Assembly (NCBI GenBank): GCA_029961685.1
Contig: JARWKL010000004.1
Span: forward strand, 32,059,645 to 32,123,644
Length of the DNA stretch: 64,000 nt
Reading direction: 5' to 3'
Source: Aristolochia californica
Lineage: Eukaryota; Streptophyta; Magnoliopsida; Piperales; Aristolochiaceae
Shown: positions 43,291-52,254 of the stretch, in pieces
Numbering within the stretch: the first letter of the stretch is position 1
Layout: the number at the start of each line of letters is the position of its first letter
Made by a program: the position numbers and the translations under genes
The notes under the pieces: model-generated
The model's input: the letters and a program-made list of their open reading frames with translations, nothing else
Databases searched by the model: none
What the model was told of the DNA's origin: nothing

Positions 43291-44221
43291 AAAAGCCTTA
43301 CTGATGTGGCAAGGTCACTTATGTGGCATGATGACACGACACATGTTATCTTTGGTATGGCGATGTGGTAGATGACATGCCACCACACAAGTGATCAATG
43401 TTGATATGTTGCATTGGACTTTACACATAGATAGTAGGCCAGTCAAAGTAGGGTATTTTTAAAACTAAATTTGTAAATTAGTTATTTTCATAAATATTTT
43501 CCTTAAAATGATTAGTTTAATAAAATTCCCCACAAGAAAAAAATATCTTTTGCGGGTAGAGCACTCTAACTGCTTATATTAATTGGACTCTTAACTAGTT
43601 CTTAACACAACAATTCTAGAGATGACCGAGTTGTTCCATTAATTTTTGCATTCATCTCCTCCTCAACGATTTACCCTTGTCCTTGCTCTTTTGTCAAACG
43701 AGTAATTTAACTACAAAATGACATTTATTGGATGCTTGTCACATGGCACCTTTGAGGCATGTGTGCACACGTCTTGGTGTCATCTCGTTAAGGGGACACT
43801 TCACATGCATGAAGCAATTTGAAAGGTAACGATGAACATTTACCATGAAAATTATTTCATTGTCAATGATGTTTTCTGTTGGAAAAGGTTAACGATGAAC
43901 GTATATCATCATTAAAGTTTATTTCTGTTGGAAAATGTTATAAGGACTACAAGTGTTATTTCCCAAGTTTGAATAATTTTTTTACTATTTGGCATTTTTA
44001 ATTTTATTTTATGTAGCTTGTTTTTCATACTCATACTAGCATGAACCCCAATGCCCTGGGGGAAAAAAAATAACATTTATTATATAAGAAAATAAACGAT
44101 CAAACTTATTTAGTGAAAATGTATTATGTAATATTGAAACAGTTTTTAGTAGTTACACAAACTCTTCTTAGTAGTTACACTACTAAAAAAATCTAATTAT
44201 CCATACACAAATGGTTAGAAT
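43291..44221. other. Unassigned non-coding sequence
   Basis: AT-rich with some short direct repeats (ATGATGACACG; AACGATGAACAT..TACCATGA near 43830-43905). No gene recognised. Confidence 0.5.
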
Positions 44222-45654
44222 TAGGGGTGGCTTCGAATCGAGACGTCTCGCGAGCGGCTCGAGCTCGGCTCGATTCGATTCGGTATACCCAAATCTCGGG
44301 TCGAGTTCGAGATCTGGGATCAGCTCATTTAATTAATGAGTCTAGCTCGACCGAATCAAGGTTCGGCTCGAAATCTTGCTAGTCGACTCGTTAATTTGAC
44401 GATCGATGCGAGATTCGTGACCGAAGAGCGGGACCGGAGCGCTGAGTGGAGCAGGAGCGAGAACGAGGGGGGGGGGGGGGGGGGGGGGGGGGGGAGGGAA
44501 TTTTTCCCTCCCCTCATCACCGTCGAGCCCCTCCAGGTGCTTTTGTGGCCGCCTCTATCGCCATCGACAGTTGCCTTGCCGGCCTCCTTCTGCCTTTTTG
44601 TCAATGCCGCTCGATTTCTTCCCCCTCGTCTGCCTTCGCCTTTGTTTCCGTCACCGGTGCTCTTGCCTCTGTCGCAGCCATCATCCCCAACGATCACTGG
44701 TGGCTCAGGAAGTTTTTACCTCGGTGTTGTTTCTCGTCCCCACAACATCCCCTGCAAGCCCCCCCCCCCCCCTCGAAAGATTTATTACGTGCGACTTTCG
44801 TACATGCAAGATCATAAAGTGCCAAAACAATTTTTTTTTCTTAAACTCTCCTTCCTCATGGCTCTTAAAGAAATTGAAAATAATTTTAGTAGAAATAAGT
44901 TTCTAGGGACTATAAGTGTCTCATGTTTTTTGTAAACATTTTTCTAATTGAAAATTACAGTTGATGCTGTAATACTTTTAGCATGAAGCAATTTTCATAG
45001 CAATTTTGTGTTTGACATTTTATTTGATTAAAAATTTATCCATATATATATAGTAATATATTAGATTGATTATTAATTTTTATTTTTTTTCCCTAAAAGA
45101 GGCAATAAGAGGTACATTTAACTTTCCTAAGAAAATTTTAAAATATTTCTTGTATTTTCTAATAAGTCATTAATAATAATAGGATTTTATTTAAAGGTTT
45201 TTTTTGGAAATATGTATCATAGGAAAAACATTTCTTGTTTTTCCTAGAATATAAATTTTCAACTAGGGGCACTACGGAGGCCATAGTAAAATTATGGCCA
45301 GATTCAAAAATTACAACATAAGTTAGAGAATATTTGGAGTAAAAAAGATTAATATTGGTGTATTCTAATCCATTATTGAAATTCAATCCCGAACCTCCCC
45401 TATCATTCTTTTTTTAAAATGTATGCATAATTTTATATATAATGTATTTGACATATATTTTATATGGAGTATTAAAAGTAGGTTAAGCTCGAACTCAACT
45501 AGAGCTCATGCTAGAATTCGGTTAAAATTATTAGGCTCGAGTTCGATTACAATTTCAGGTTCGAGGCTAGGGTCGGCCGAGCTCGAGTTCAAAATATTTA
45601 AATGAAGCTCGGCTTGAACAAGGTTCAAACTCAGCTAGATTCAATGTCACCCTT
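44222..45654. mobile_element. hAT-like non-autonomous DNA element
   Basis: Left end TAGGGGTGGCTTCGAATCGA, right end ..TTCAATGTCACCCTTA, imperfect inverted ends. Both ends are flanked inside by GGCTCGAGCTCGG-type sequence common in plant elements with TAGGGGTG ends. A second right-end copy follows at 45655-45808 and resumes at 59509-59613 after CAP-3. No clear 8-bp TSD. The 44336-44935 open frame depends on a G28 run (44467-44494) and looks spurious. Confidence 0.5.
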
Positions 45655-45808
45655 ATGTCCAATTTTAAGTAGAGGTCATTCCCAATTTTATGTAAAATGT
45701 ATGCATAATTTTATATACAATTTATTTGACATGTATTTTTTTAAAAGTTTTAAATGAATGTTGAAGCTCGACTCGGCTCGAACTCAGTTAAAATTATTAG
45801 GCTCGAGT

Positions 45809-46131
45809 TGTTATGCACACAATAACATTATTATTTTAGTTGTTTTCTTTAATTTACTTTATTTATTTCAGTTTTAGGTCACAGGGGTACTTTTAGAATA
45901 TTTTATTTATAGGGGTATTTTTGTAATATTTTATCTTAAACCCTAACAGGGTGAACCCTATGTAAGGGGTTTGCGTAATGAGAAAGACATGCATTGAAAA
46001 TTAGGTTAAATCTAGTATAAACAGGCTTAGAGTTCTCCTCAATGAGCTCTAGGGTTTTCAAGCTTCCCTTTGGCTTGATCTTCGTTCACCGTATCTCCCT
46101 ACGAATCCATGTCAAATCCGGGACAGTAACA
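45809..46131 (+). repeat. CAP-3 5' LTR
   Basis: 323 bp, TGTTATGCACACAATAAC to GGGACAGTAACA. It contains the direct pair AGGGGTA.TTTT near 45892 and 45922. Confidence 0.85.
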
Positions 46132-46340
46132 ATTGGTATCAGATCGGGAACATAATGGGAGATGTATTACCAAATTGGGTGAAGGTCTAAGCTCGCATAA
46201 AGAAGGTAGAAGCTCGCATGGACAAAATATGCAAAGAAGCAGGAGAAGCACGAGCATTGGATGAAATTTTGATATGTTCCAGCACTACACCTGAGAAAGG
46301 ATCTCATCAACTCCTACAATAGTTTCCCAGGGGCATTTGG

Positions 46341-46740
46341 ATGAGTTTTGATTTTGATGACCCACATCCTGACTTACCCACTCTACATTTTCAAGATGGA
46401 AGTGGGAGAGCAGAAGGTCTCTTTCAAGGTGATGGGGATGGATATGGATTTAGTAAAGGAGAATATCTCTTCACATATTATGTTGGTGACCTACAATCCT
46501 CAGTTGTCACAGTAAAGGTTTCCAAAGTTGAAGGATCATGGACAAGGCTCGAGAGGCACTTACATGTACATTTATTGCTAGGTGAAGGTGCCAAGCTTGA
46601 TGCACTGGGAACTGATGGAATGGTGATTCAAATAAGGACGCCTTTAGAAAATGAAGTGAGTGACCTCATAGCCAGTAGCAAAAAGTAGTACAAAACACTT
46701 TTAGAAAATGCCACAAATATTCCAGCTGTAGAAGAACAAG
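46341..46740 (+). pseudogene. Captured GH31 alpha-glucosidase (heteroglycan glucosidase-like) fragment
   Basis: Frame 46341-46688 reads DPHPDLPTLHFQDGSGRAEG, GDGDGYGFSKGEYLFTYYVG, QSSVVTVKVSKVEGSW and LLLGEGAKLDALGTDG, then after a TAG YKTLLENATNIPAVEE. I associate this with the C-terminal beta-rich region of a plant GH31 enzyme (alpha-glucosidase 2 / HGL1 type). The catalytic domain is absent. Residues appear skipped between QDGS and GRAEG, consistent with an exon-level or replication deletion. Confidence 0.65.
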
Positions 46741-46799
46741 AAAACCAGAAGGGTGAAGAGTTTGAGGATATAGACGGGGATGAGGATGAAGATGATGCA

Positions 46800-46880
46800 G
46801 TTGCTATCCACCTACAGTTGCTGCTCGTGTTCCAGGTTTGGGACAGCAACTATTTTATGGCCAAGGTCTTCCCGCTAATA
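46800..46880 (+). pseudogene. Captured poly(A)-binding protein fragment (short)
   Basis: About 22 codons read PPTVAARVPGLGQQLFYGQG, like the proline-rich linker before the C-terminal domain of plant PABPs. The start of the 46838-47335 frame is in this piece. Too short for certainty. Confidence 0.45.
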
Positions 46881-47329
46881 CAATGCTTAATGGGTTAGGG
46901 TCTTGTGAGAGAATGATGCAATTTCAAATTGTTGTTGCTATTGCAGGCAGCATGGTGGTTTCCTTTCATCACGCTGCTATGACTCTGGAACTTCATGACC
47001 AATTTCATCAGAAATGGCTTCCAACAGCAGTGGTAGAGATCTCAAATACTATGGACTGTACGTATGATGAGTTGTTCTCTGTAATTCAGGACAATGAACA
47101 ACAACTTGGGCTGTCTAGAATTTTGAGAAGGACAACCTGGTTGGATTCATGCAATGCTAGGGTTTCTGCTGACGTTGGGGATGAGGGAAACCCATGTCGT
47201 CAGCTTCCTAGTGTTGTACAGTTACTTGCCGATTTAGTTCTCCCAACCATACCCTGTCACCGTGCTGATCCCGTTGTATGCCCAAATTGGGAGAAGGTAC
47301 AAGCTCGCATGGAGAAGGTAGAAGCTCTC
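46881..47329 (+). pseudogene. Unidentified captured segment and repeated leader
   Basis: The frame continues with FHHAAMTLELHDQFHQKWLP, NTMDCTYDELFSVIQDNEQQ and DVGDEGNPCRQLPSVVQLLA, protein-like but not recognised. From about 47283 the sequence CCAAATTGGGAGAAGGTACA repeats the element leader at 46168-46215, as if replication jumped back to the 5' region. Confidence 0.45.
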
Positions 47330-47652
47330 TGTTAAGCACCTAACCAATACTACCCAAAAGACCGGCCTCTTAGGAGCTGAAGGCATAGGTACTTAACCCC
47401 AGAACCATAACAGTACACCCCGCCCTCCCGAGATGACGACCACGGCGGCCTTAACACAGCAACGGGGACCAAGTTAGGAGCCCATACTCCCTTACAGTGC
47501 CCCGCCAGGGGCATGCGGTCCACCTACGCATGTAGGGACTCGAAGTTGGGACGTAGTGCCTGCCCTGATACCAAATGTTAAGCACCTAGCCAATACTACC
47601 CAAAAGACCGGCCTCTTAGAAATGCAATGCATAGGTACTTAACCCTAGGACA
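47330..47652 (-). mobile_element. TRIM (miniature LTR retrotransposon)
   Basis: Terminal direct repeats 47330-47412 and 47576-47652 (TGTTAAGCACCTA..CCAATACTACCC) enclose only about 163 bp. The minus-strand primer site TGGTATCAGGGC lies at 47562-47573 and a purine tract GGGAGGGCGGGGTGTAC next to the left repeat. Total about 323 bp. No matching TSD; the right repeat may be truncated. Confidence 0.65.
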
Positions 47653-47882
47653 CTTATTTCTTATAATGTTTTAAGTAGGAGTTATTTCTAATTATTTTTA
47701 TATATAGGGGCATTATGGGAATTATTGTAACCCTCACCCTAAAAGTCCATGACGTGATCTATTTAAAGGGAAAGAATGAATGAAAGAATTAAGTTTTGAG
47801 ATTTTATAATAACCTAGTGTAAACAAGCTGAGATCACCTCTTGATCTCAAGTTTAGGGTTTACTCCAAAAATCCAACATATC

Positions 47883-48191
47883 TGTTATGGACTCCATAAC
47901 ATCTAGAGAGGATAGATTGGGGTTTATTTGTAATTATTAGGGGTTTATTTGTAATTTGTAGAACTTATGGCCTTTGGCATGTTTTCCCTAATTCCCTATA
48001 TAAGGGCGTAAGATGAATGAGAAGGTAAGCATTGAATTAATTAGTTGTAATCAGGTCAGATTCTCCCCTCTGAGGTCTAGGTCGGATTCTCCCTTTGAGG
48101 TCCAGGGTTGAGCTCCCTTCGAAGGCTCAAAACATCAGAACAATCCTCCCTATTCATCGTCTTCATCGTGTGTTAGATCTGGGGCGTAACA
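47883..48191 (+). repeat. CAP-4 5' LTR
   Basis: 309 bp, TGTTATGGACTCCATAACA to CTGGGGCGTAACA, with CTATATAAGG (TATA-like) near 47996. The first 16 bases equal the minus-strand LTR start of GYP-3 and closely match GYP-4 and GYP-6. Confidence 0.95.
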
Positions 48192-48215
48192 TCTTGGTAT
48201 CAGAGCAGGAACACG

Positions 48216-51053
48216 ATGTGCCACGAAGACCCATGGTTGGCGATGCACAGACAAATCGGAGAAATGGCTGCAGCAGGCATGGCAGCGGAAGAGATACAGA
48301 AATGGCGTGCCTCTTGGGTGAAATATTGGCTATCAACGGAGTATCGAGAGGCATTCTCTCGAGAAGCCGTCTCGGACAGGAAAACAGACCACCGCCCGGA
48401 AAAATTAAACACAGCGTCCTGTTCCCCAGCCGAAGCACACCAACATGACTCACGGCGAGTGGAACCCCATCCAAATCTACAAACGGAAAATATTCCGATG
48501 ACTATTTCGACCGGGACATCAGACGGCGGCGACCCAAAATCGTGCACATCAAAGGGGTTTTTCCCCACCCCTGTCTCCCACGAAGCCATACACCTTCCAC
48601 CGGCGACGCAAACCACGACACTGGCTGAATTGGCACTTTATGGGGCACAAATTCCTCCAGAACGGGCCACTGAGCGCCAGCCATATTCACCACATCAGCG
48701 CAGGTTTGCCTTTCGCCATCGGACCCGGAGGAGGCTCCTTCAGCGCCATCGAAATCAAATCCGGTGGGCACTGGCTTCCGGAATGTCATTCTCAGCCTCG
48801 ATCTTGCCCTCAGAAACCCAACGGGGAACCATATCCAATGAATTTTTGGGTAAGAGTTTGAAACGCCATCTATTTTTAGTTCAAATCTGTGGTTCCATGC
48901 GGTTGAAGTGCCTCCAGGGTGCTGGGCAGCAGCAACGCTGCTCGGAAATCGGGAACGAATGCTCTCTGTTTCTGGAAGCCACGAACCAATGCCCAAATGC
49001 AGGAATTTCGGCTTGGGTCTATGCAAGTCGAGATCAAATTTTTGGGAGGATGTCGGGCTCCATTAAATTTCTTTTTTGGGGACCTCTGAAATATTTTTGG
49101 TGGCTTGGTTGTTCTGCTGCTGCGCACACCACCAGTGCGTCTATTCGTTGTCCACGAGAGAATGTGAAGCTCTGTATTTTTTCAACTGCTGAGACCAGTG
49201 TGCTTGTCCTGTATTTATTTGTGCTTTTTGTGATGCTCAAGTTTTTTTGGGGAAGGGTCTATTTCTCTGTTGATGAGCACAGTGGCTTGGGTAAAGTTTC
49301 CACACAAGCTATTCTCTATGCTCAGCTACTCGGCGATGGACAAGAGCATGGAGTGAATGGTTTTCTTGTGCAACTACAAAGTTTGGAAATTCAATCCCCT
49401 CTTCCAGGTAGTACAATTGGTGATAAGAGGAGACAATTTGGAAATGAAGCTTACAATACCATGGATAATGGTATCCTGAGGGTTGATCATGTGCGACTAC
49501 CCAGAGATCAGTTGTTGACGTGTGTTTTGCAAGCCACTCAAGCAGGGCAGTGTGTTCAATCACATGTTCCAAAACATTTTCTTTATGGGAACAGCAGTGG
49601 TGATGTTCAAATTTTTGTCAACCACGAGCAGCAGCTGGATTGTGCTGCCTACCGGCAGTTGTTAAGCAGGGATGTGGATCAAAAGAACTTTGGTGGAGAG
49701 CCTCCATACAGCCTTATGTTTGGACCTGACATAGGTGGCTATCGCACTAAGGTTCATGCGATCTTGACCCGTGATGAGATGCACCACTGGCGAAATGAGG
49801 TTTTCAATTTCTCTCTAGATGATCTAGTAACAAAATCCCTTTCAAAGACCAGTATCAATGTGCCAGAAAGTCCAAATTTTCCACGTCAATCAGTGCTAGA
49901 ATCTCTCTTCCCCCAGCAAGACTCCTCATTGATTGCTGAAAACATTGACAGCTTGCTCCACAGTGAAATAAGGGACTTCTGCCTTTGTTGTGCTAGACTG
50001 GCGTCTTCAGCAAGGGCCTTCCGAGAATTATCCGACACATTGTATAGCTGTCCAGAAGGTGGGTTGGCGGAAAACATCCGTTGTGAGTTTCTATTGGGAG
50101 TGGACATAATGCCACTTTTCTTCCTGTGGATGCATGCAGATGATGCTAAAACTGTCATCCTGGTTCTTGAAAAGGTTTGCATGATTCTAAAGCCAACATG
50201 GATCCGGCAGACTCAATATGTTGAACATTTGGGGGACGCATCTTTACCAGTTTGCAAGTGGCTCGAAGGAGTACAGTTCAAGGTGGCTGGTTATAGCCAT
50301 TGTGCAGCAAGTGAGCTTGGAAGCATTCCTGCACAGGCAAGGAAGAAGAAAGGTCGGATAGGTTCTTTTGCACATGTTGCTGCAACTCCCATAAAATTTT
50401 ATCCTGCACTACCTGCAACAAAGATTAACAGGGCAGGAGAGGCAGCACTTGAGACACAGGTTACAAACTTGGCCGGTTTTCAAATTGACTCAGCTTCATA
50501 CTTACAGAAAGTGTTACTAGTGAATGTTGTCACTCTGAGAATAGAGACATTTCATCCCCTTAAATCTGTGCTTCTCATTTCCAAAGTCGTTTGGGGGGCA
50601 CTGCTGTTTCTTCTATCTGCTTCCCAGGAAATTGTGAACCTACTGCTCTGTGGTCGAGGTGTTCCAAATGTGTTTGATAGCCGTATGGATCTAGGAGTTG
50701 GCATGTCTCTGAATGGAATACCAACAAGTATGGAGGTTGGATTCCTTAGTCTGTTGGACTCTCTGAAATTCTGCAAGGTTGGGCAGCTCCTGAAATGCCC
50801 CAGGTGGCACCTCTGGGTTGTTGGCCGTGAATCCCACTATACGGTGTTGTTGGCCCTGCATCTCTCCGTGCACGATGAAAATGAATTGGAGCAGCGGGAA
50901 TCTCTACTCTGGAGGGCGTTTGATGCACAAGATCAAAGTGGTGAAGGAGGTTTCATTAGTGTTGAGGGCGTTCACCACGTCCTCAGAAAATCAAAGATCA
51001 ATTTGCCCCCTGACAAGCTTGACCATTTATGCAGTTCAGAGTTCATTTTCTAG
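48216..51053 (+). CDS. CAP-4 chimeric open frame: leader - acyl-CoA oxidase - calreticulin - unknown - MINDY deubiquitinase
   Basis: 945 codons without a stop, starting at the first ATG after the primer site. About residues 1-350 are a leader with DGGDPKSCTSKGFFPT (also in CAP-1) and a hydrophobic stretch (SVLVLYLFVLFVML). About 355-460 resemble peroxisomal acyl-CoA oxidase (GFLVQLQSLE; GNEAYNTMDNGILRVDHVRL). About 463-518 are calreticulin (VNHEQQLDCAAYRQLLSRDV; FGGEPPYSLMFGPDIGGYRT). About 519-800 are unassigned. About 805-945 resemble a MINDY-3/4-type deubiquitinase with an EF-hand-like part (VPNVFDSRMDLGVGMSLNGI; WVVGRESHYTVLLAL; RAFDAQDQSGEGGFISVEGV). Each piece lacks its other catalytic parts, so enzyme activity is unlikely; whether protein is made is unknown. 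Confidence 0.85.
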   Translation: MCHEDPWLAMHRQIGEMAAAGMAAEEIQKWRASWVKYWLSTEYREAFSREAVSDRKTDHRPEKLNTASCSPAEAHQHDSRRVEPHPNLQTENIPMTISTGTSDGGDPKSCTSKGFFPTPVSHEAIHLPPATQTTTLAELALYGAQIPPERATERQPYSPHQRRFAFRHRTRRRLLQRHRNQIRWALASGMSFSASILPSETQRGTISNEFLGKSLKRHLFLVQICGSMRLKCLQGAGQQQRCSEIGNECSLFLEATNQCPNAGISAWVYASRDQIFGRMSGSIKFLFWGPLKYFWWLGCSAAAHTTSASIRCPRENVKLCIFSTAETSVLVLYLFVLFVMLKFFWGRVYFSVDEHSGLGKVSTQAILYAQLLGDGQEHGVNGFLVQLQSLEIQSPLPGSTIGDKRRQFGNEAYNTMDNGILRVDHVRLPRDQLLTCVLQATQAGQCVQSHVPKHFLYGNSSGDVQIFVNHEQQLDCAAYRQLLSRDVDQKNFGGEPPYSLMFGPDIGGYRTKVHAILTRDEMHHWRNEVFNFSLDDLVTKSLSKTSINVPESPNFPRQSVLESLFPQQDSSLIAENIDSLLHSEIRDFCLCCARLASSARAFRELSDTLYSCPEGGLAENIRCEFLLGVDIMPLFFLWMHADDAKTVILVLEKVCMILKPTWIRQTQYVEHLGDASLPVCKWLEGVQFKVAGYSHCAASELGSIPAQARKKKGRIGSFAHVAATPIKFYPALPATKINRAGEAALETQVTNLAGFQIDSASYLQKVLLVNVVTLRIETFHPLKSVLLISKVVWGALLFLLSASQEIVNLLLCGRGVPNVFDSRMDLGVGMSLNGIPTSMEVGFLSLLDSLKFCKVGQLLKCPRWHLWVVGRESHYTVLLALHLSVHDENELEQRESLLWRAFDAQDQSGEGGFISVEGVHHVLRKSKINLPPDKLDHLCSSEFIF
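49284..49596 (+). other. Captured acyl-CoA oxidase segment within the CAP-4 frame
   Basis: LGKVSTQAILYAQLLGDGQE, GVNGFLVQLQSLEIQSPLPG, GNEAYNTMDNGILRVDHVRL and HVPKHFLYG follow the middle domain of plant peroxisomal acyl-CoA oxidases (first step of beta-oxidation). About 100 residues with no intron gap; the C-terminal FAD-binding half is missing. Confidence 0.8.
49600..49772 (+). other. Captured calreticulin segment within the CAP-4 frame
   Basis: About 57 residues covering the lectin N-domain signature (VNHEQQLDCAAYRQLLSRDV through GPDIGGYRTKVHAILT). Two cysteine/glycine positions of the usual KHEQKLDCGGGY stretch are altered. The P- and C-domains are absent. Confidence 0.85.
49773..50620 (+). 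other. Unassigned segment within the CAP-4 frame
   Basis: Protein-like, with typical amino-acid use (SLDDLVTKSLSKTSINVPES; IDSLLHSEIRDFCLCCARLA; DAKTVILVLEKVCMILKPTW; RKKKGRIGSFAHVAATPIKF). Probably two further captured pieces with a join near 50270, but I do not recognise the parents. Confidence 0.5.
50625..51053 (+). other. Captured MINDY-type deubiquitinase segment within the CAP-4 frame
   Basis: NLLLCGRGVPNVFDSRMDLG, GIPTSMEVGFLSLLDSLKFC, WVVGRESHYTVLLAL (the His region of the MINDY catalytic fold), then an EF-hand-like FDAQDQSGEGGFISVEG and KINLPPDKLDHLCSSEFI. This resembles the C-terminal half of the plant FAM188/MINDY protein. The catalytic Cys part is missing. Confidence 0.75.
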
Positions 51054-51216
51054 AGTGAATTTTTGCTCCTCTGGTTTGATGCTCTAGTTTTGTAGTCCAG
51101 AGGATTGCCTCCAATCTCGCGGTTGACACTGGGCATGCAGGGATCTAGACATCGGCACGGGCAAGTAGACCTACATTCGAGCTTGAGGACAAGCTCGTTC
51201 TCTAGGAGGGGAGTGA
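51054..51216 (+). other. CAP-4 3' untranslated region and polypurine tract
   Basis: Includes CATTCGAGCTTGAGGACAAG then CTCGTTCTCTAGGAGGGGAG, which corresponds to the FELEDK..polypurine end of the gypsy elements and is shared with CAP-1. Confidence 0.75.
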
Positions 51217-51525
51217 TGTTATGGACTCCATAACATCTAGAGAGGATAGATTGGGGTTTATTTGTAATTATTAGGGGTTTATTTGTAATTTGTAGAACTT
51301 ATGGCCTTTGGCATGTTTTCCCTAATTCCCTATATAAGGGCGTAAGATGAATGAGAAGGTAAGCATTGAATTAATTAGTTGTAATCAGGTCAGATTCTCC
51401 CCTCTGAGGTCTAGGTCGGATTCTCCCTTTGAGGTCCAGGGTTGAGCTCCCTTCGAAGGCTCAAAACATCAGAACAATCCTCCCTATTCATCGTCTTCAT
51501 CGTGTGTTAGATCTGGGGCGTAACA
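51217..51525 (+). repeat. CAP-4 3' LTR
   Basis: 309 bp; I found no difference from the 5' LTR when reading the two side by side. Confidence 0.95.
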
Positions 51526-51950
51526 ATATCCTTCACCCTCCATTGCCATCCATCTTTATCCATCTTCCATCACCAGCATCCCAAGTAAGAAGGGGAGCTT
51601 CCTGCCCCTTTTTCGAGCCCAAAGAGAAGGTCTTTCCTCCTTCTCAGCAACAACAGCAAGAGAGGCCTCAACTCCTCCCTTATCGAGCAAGAAAGTGAGG
51701 ATCTTCATCCTCAAACTTTGAGCAGTTCTGGTGCAACGTGGGAGCTGATCACAACAGAAAAGAAGAGGTCATAATCTATTTTAAACACATGTTTAAAGTT
51801 AATTCAGAAAGAAAGTTGAAATCTTAGCTAGAGCAGCAACTTAAAGGGCCAAACCCTCTTTGCCGTGATCAAGAAAAGAGAGCAGCTTACTCTAGCAAGC
51901 TCAACATTGTTGTGGGGTATCCTACCTTTCATAGCAACTCGTTAGGACCA

Positions 51951-52254
51951 TCAAACCCTTAGCCCAGGACCACCAGGACCATGGTGTCCCATAACACCCA
52001 GGACCGGGTGCGTATACTATGACATCACACTCCCCCTTCGCGAGCTAACACCCACGGTGACTCACCTGCAACTAGCCTACTCATGCGGCTGCCCCAATCC
52101 TAGTGCCCCTTCGCAGTTCTCCAGGTCCGCCCCTTCCACATGGTCACTCCTTTCCGCAAGCAGTCCTCCAGGGATTCGAACTCTTGACCGAGGGTGGGCT
52201 CTGATACCAAATGTTAAGCACCTAGCCAATACAACCCAAAAGATTGGCCTGAAG
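51951..52254 (-). mobile_element. TRIM-like piece
   Basis: The minus-strand primer site TGGTATCAGAGC (about 52198-52209) is followed by TGTTAAGCACCTAGCCAATA (52212 on), as in the TRIM at 47330. A purine tract AAGGGGGAGTG lies near 52028-52040. Terminal repeats are not alike, so truncated or rearranged. It borders the GYP-5 fragment, whose RNase H is cut here. Confidence 0.45.

Larger units (their letters stand above)
47883..51525 (+). mobile_element. CAP-4: recent gene-capturing retrotransposon with one long open frame
   Basis: 3.64 kb. LTRs 47883-48191 and 51217-51525 (309 bp each, identical as far as I can read), TSD ATATC (47878-47882, 51526-51530), primer site CTTGGTATCAGAGCAGG (48194-48210), polypurine tract AGGAGGGGAGTGA (51204-51216). 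The interior is one 945-codon frame built of several host-gene pieces. No gag-pol of its own, so it must be mobilised in trans. Inserted into a GYP-2-type LTR. Confidence 0.95.
47653..51950 (+). repeat. GYP-2-type LTR fragment, split by CAP-4
   Basis: 47653-47882 and 51531-51950 together align to the GYP-2 LTR (TATTTAAAGGGA.., GATCACCTCTTGATC.., TTCCTCCTTCTCAGCA.., TTGTTGTGGGGTATCC). Ends are missing on both sides. No attached coding region of the same orientation. Confidence 0.8.

Noticed and set aside
43540..43575. GCGGGTAGAGCACTCTAACT considered as a tRNA gene start
   Set aside because: No cloverleaf or B box could be found downstream.
44336..44935. 199-codon open frame with G-run
   Set aside because: It depends on a G28 homopolymer and a C-run, overlaps frames in all phases, and lacks any recognisable domain; composition artefact within a hAT-like element.
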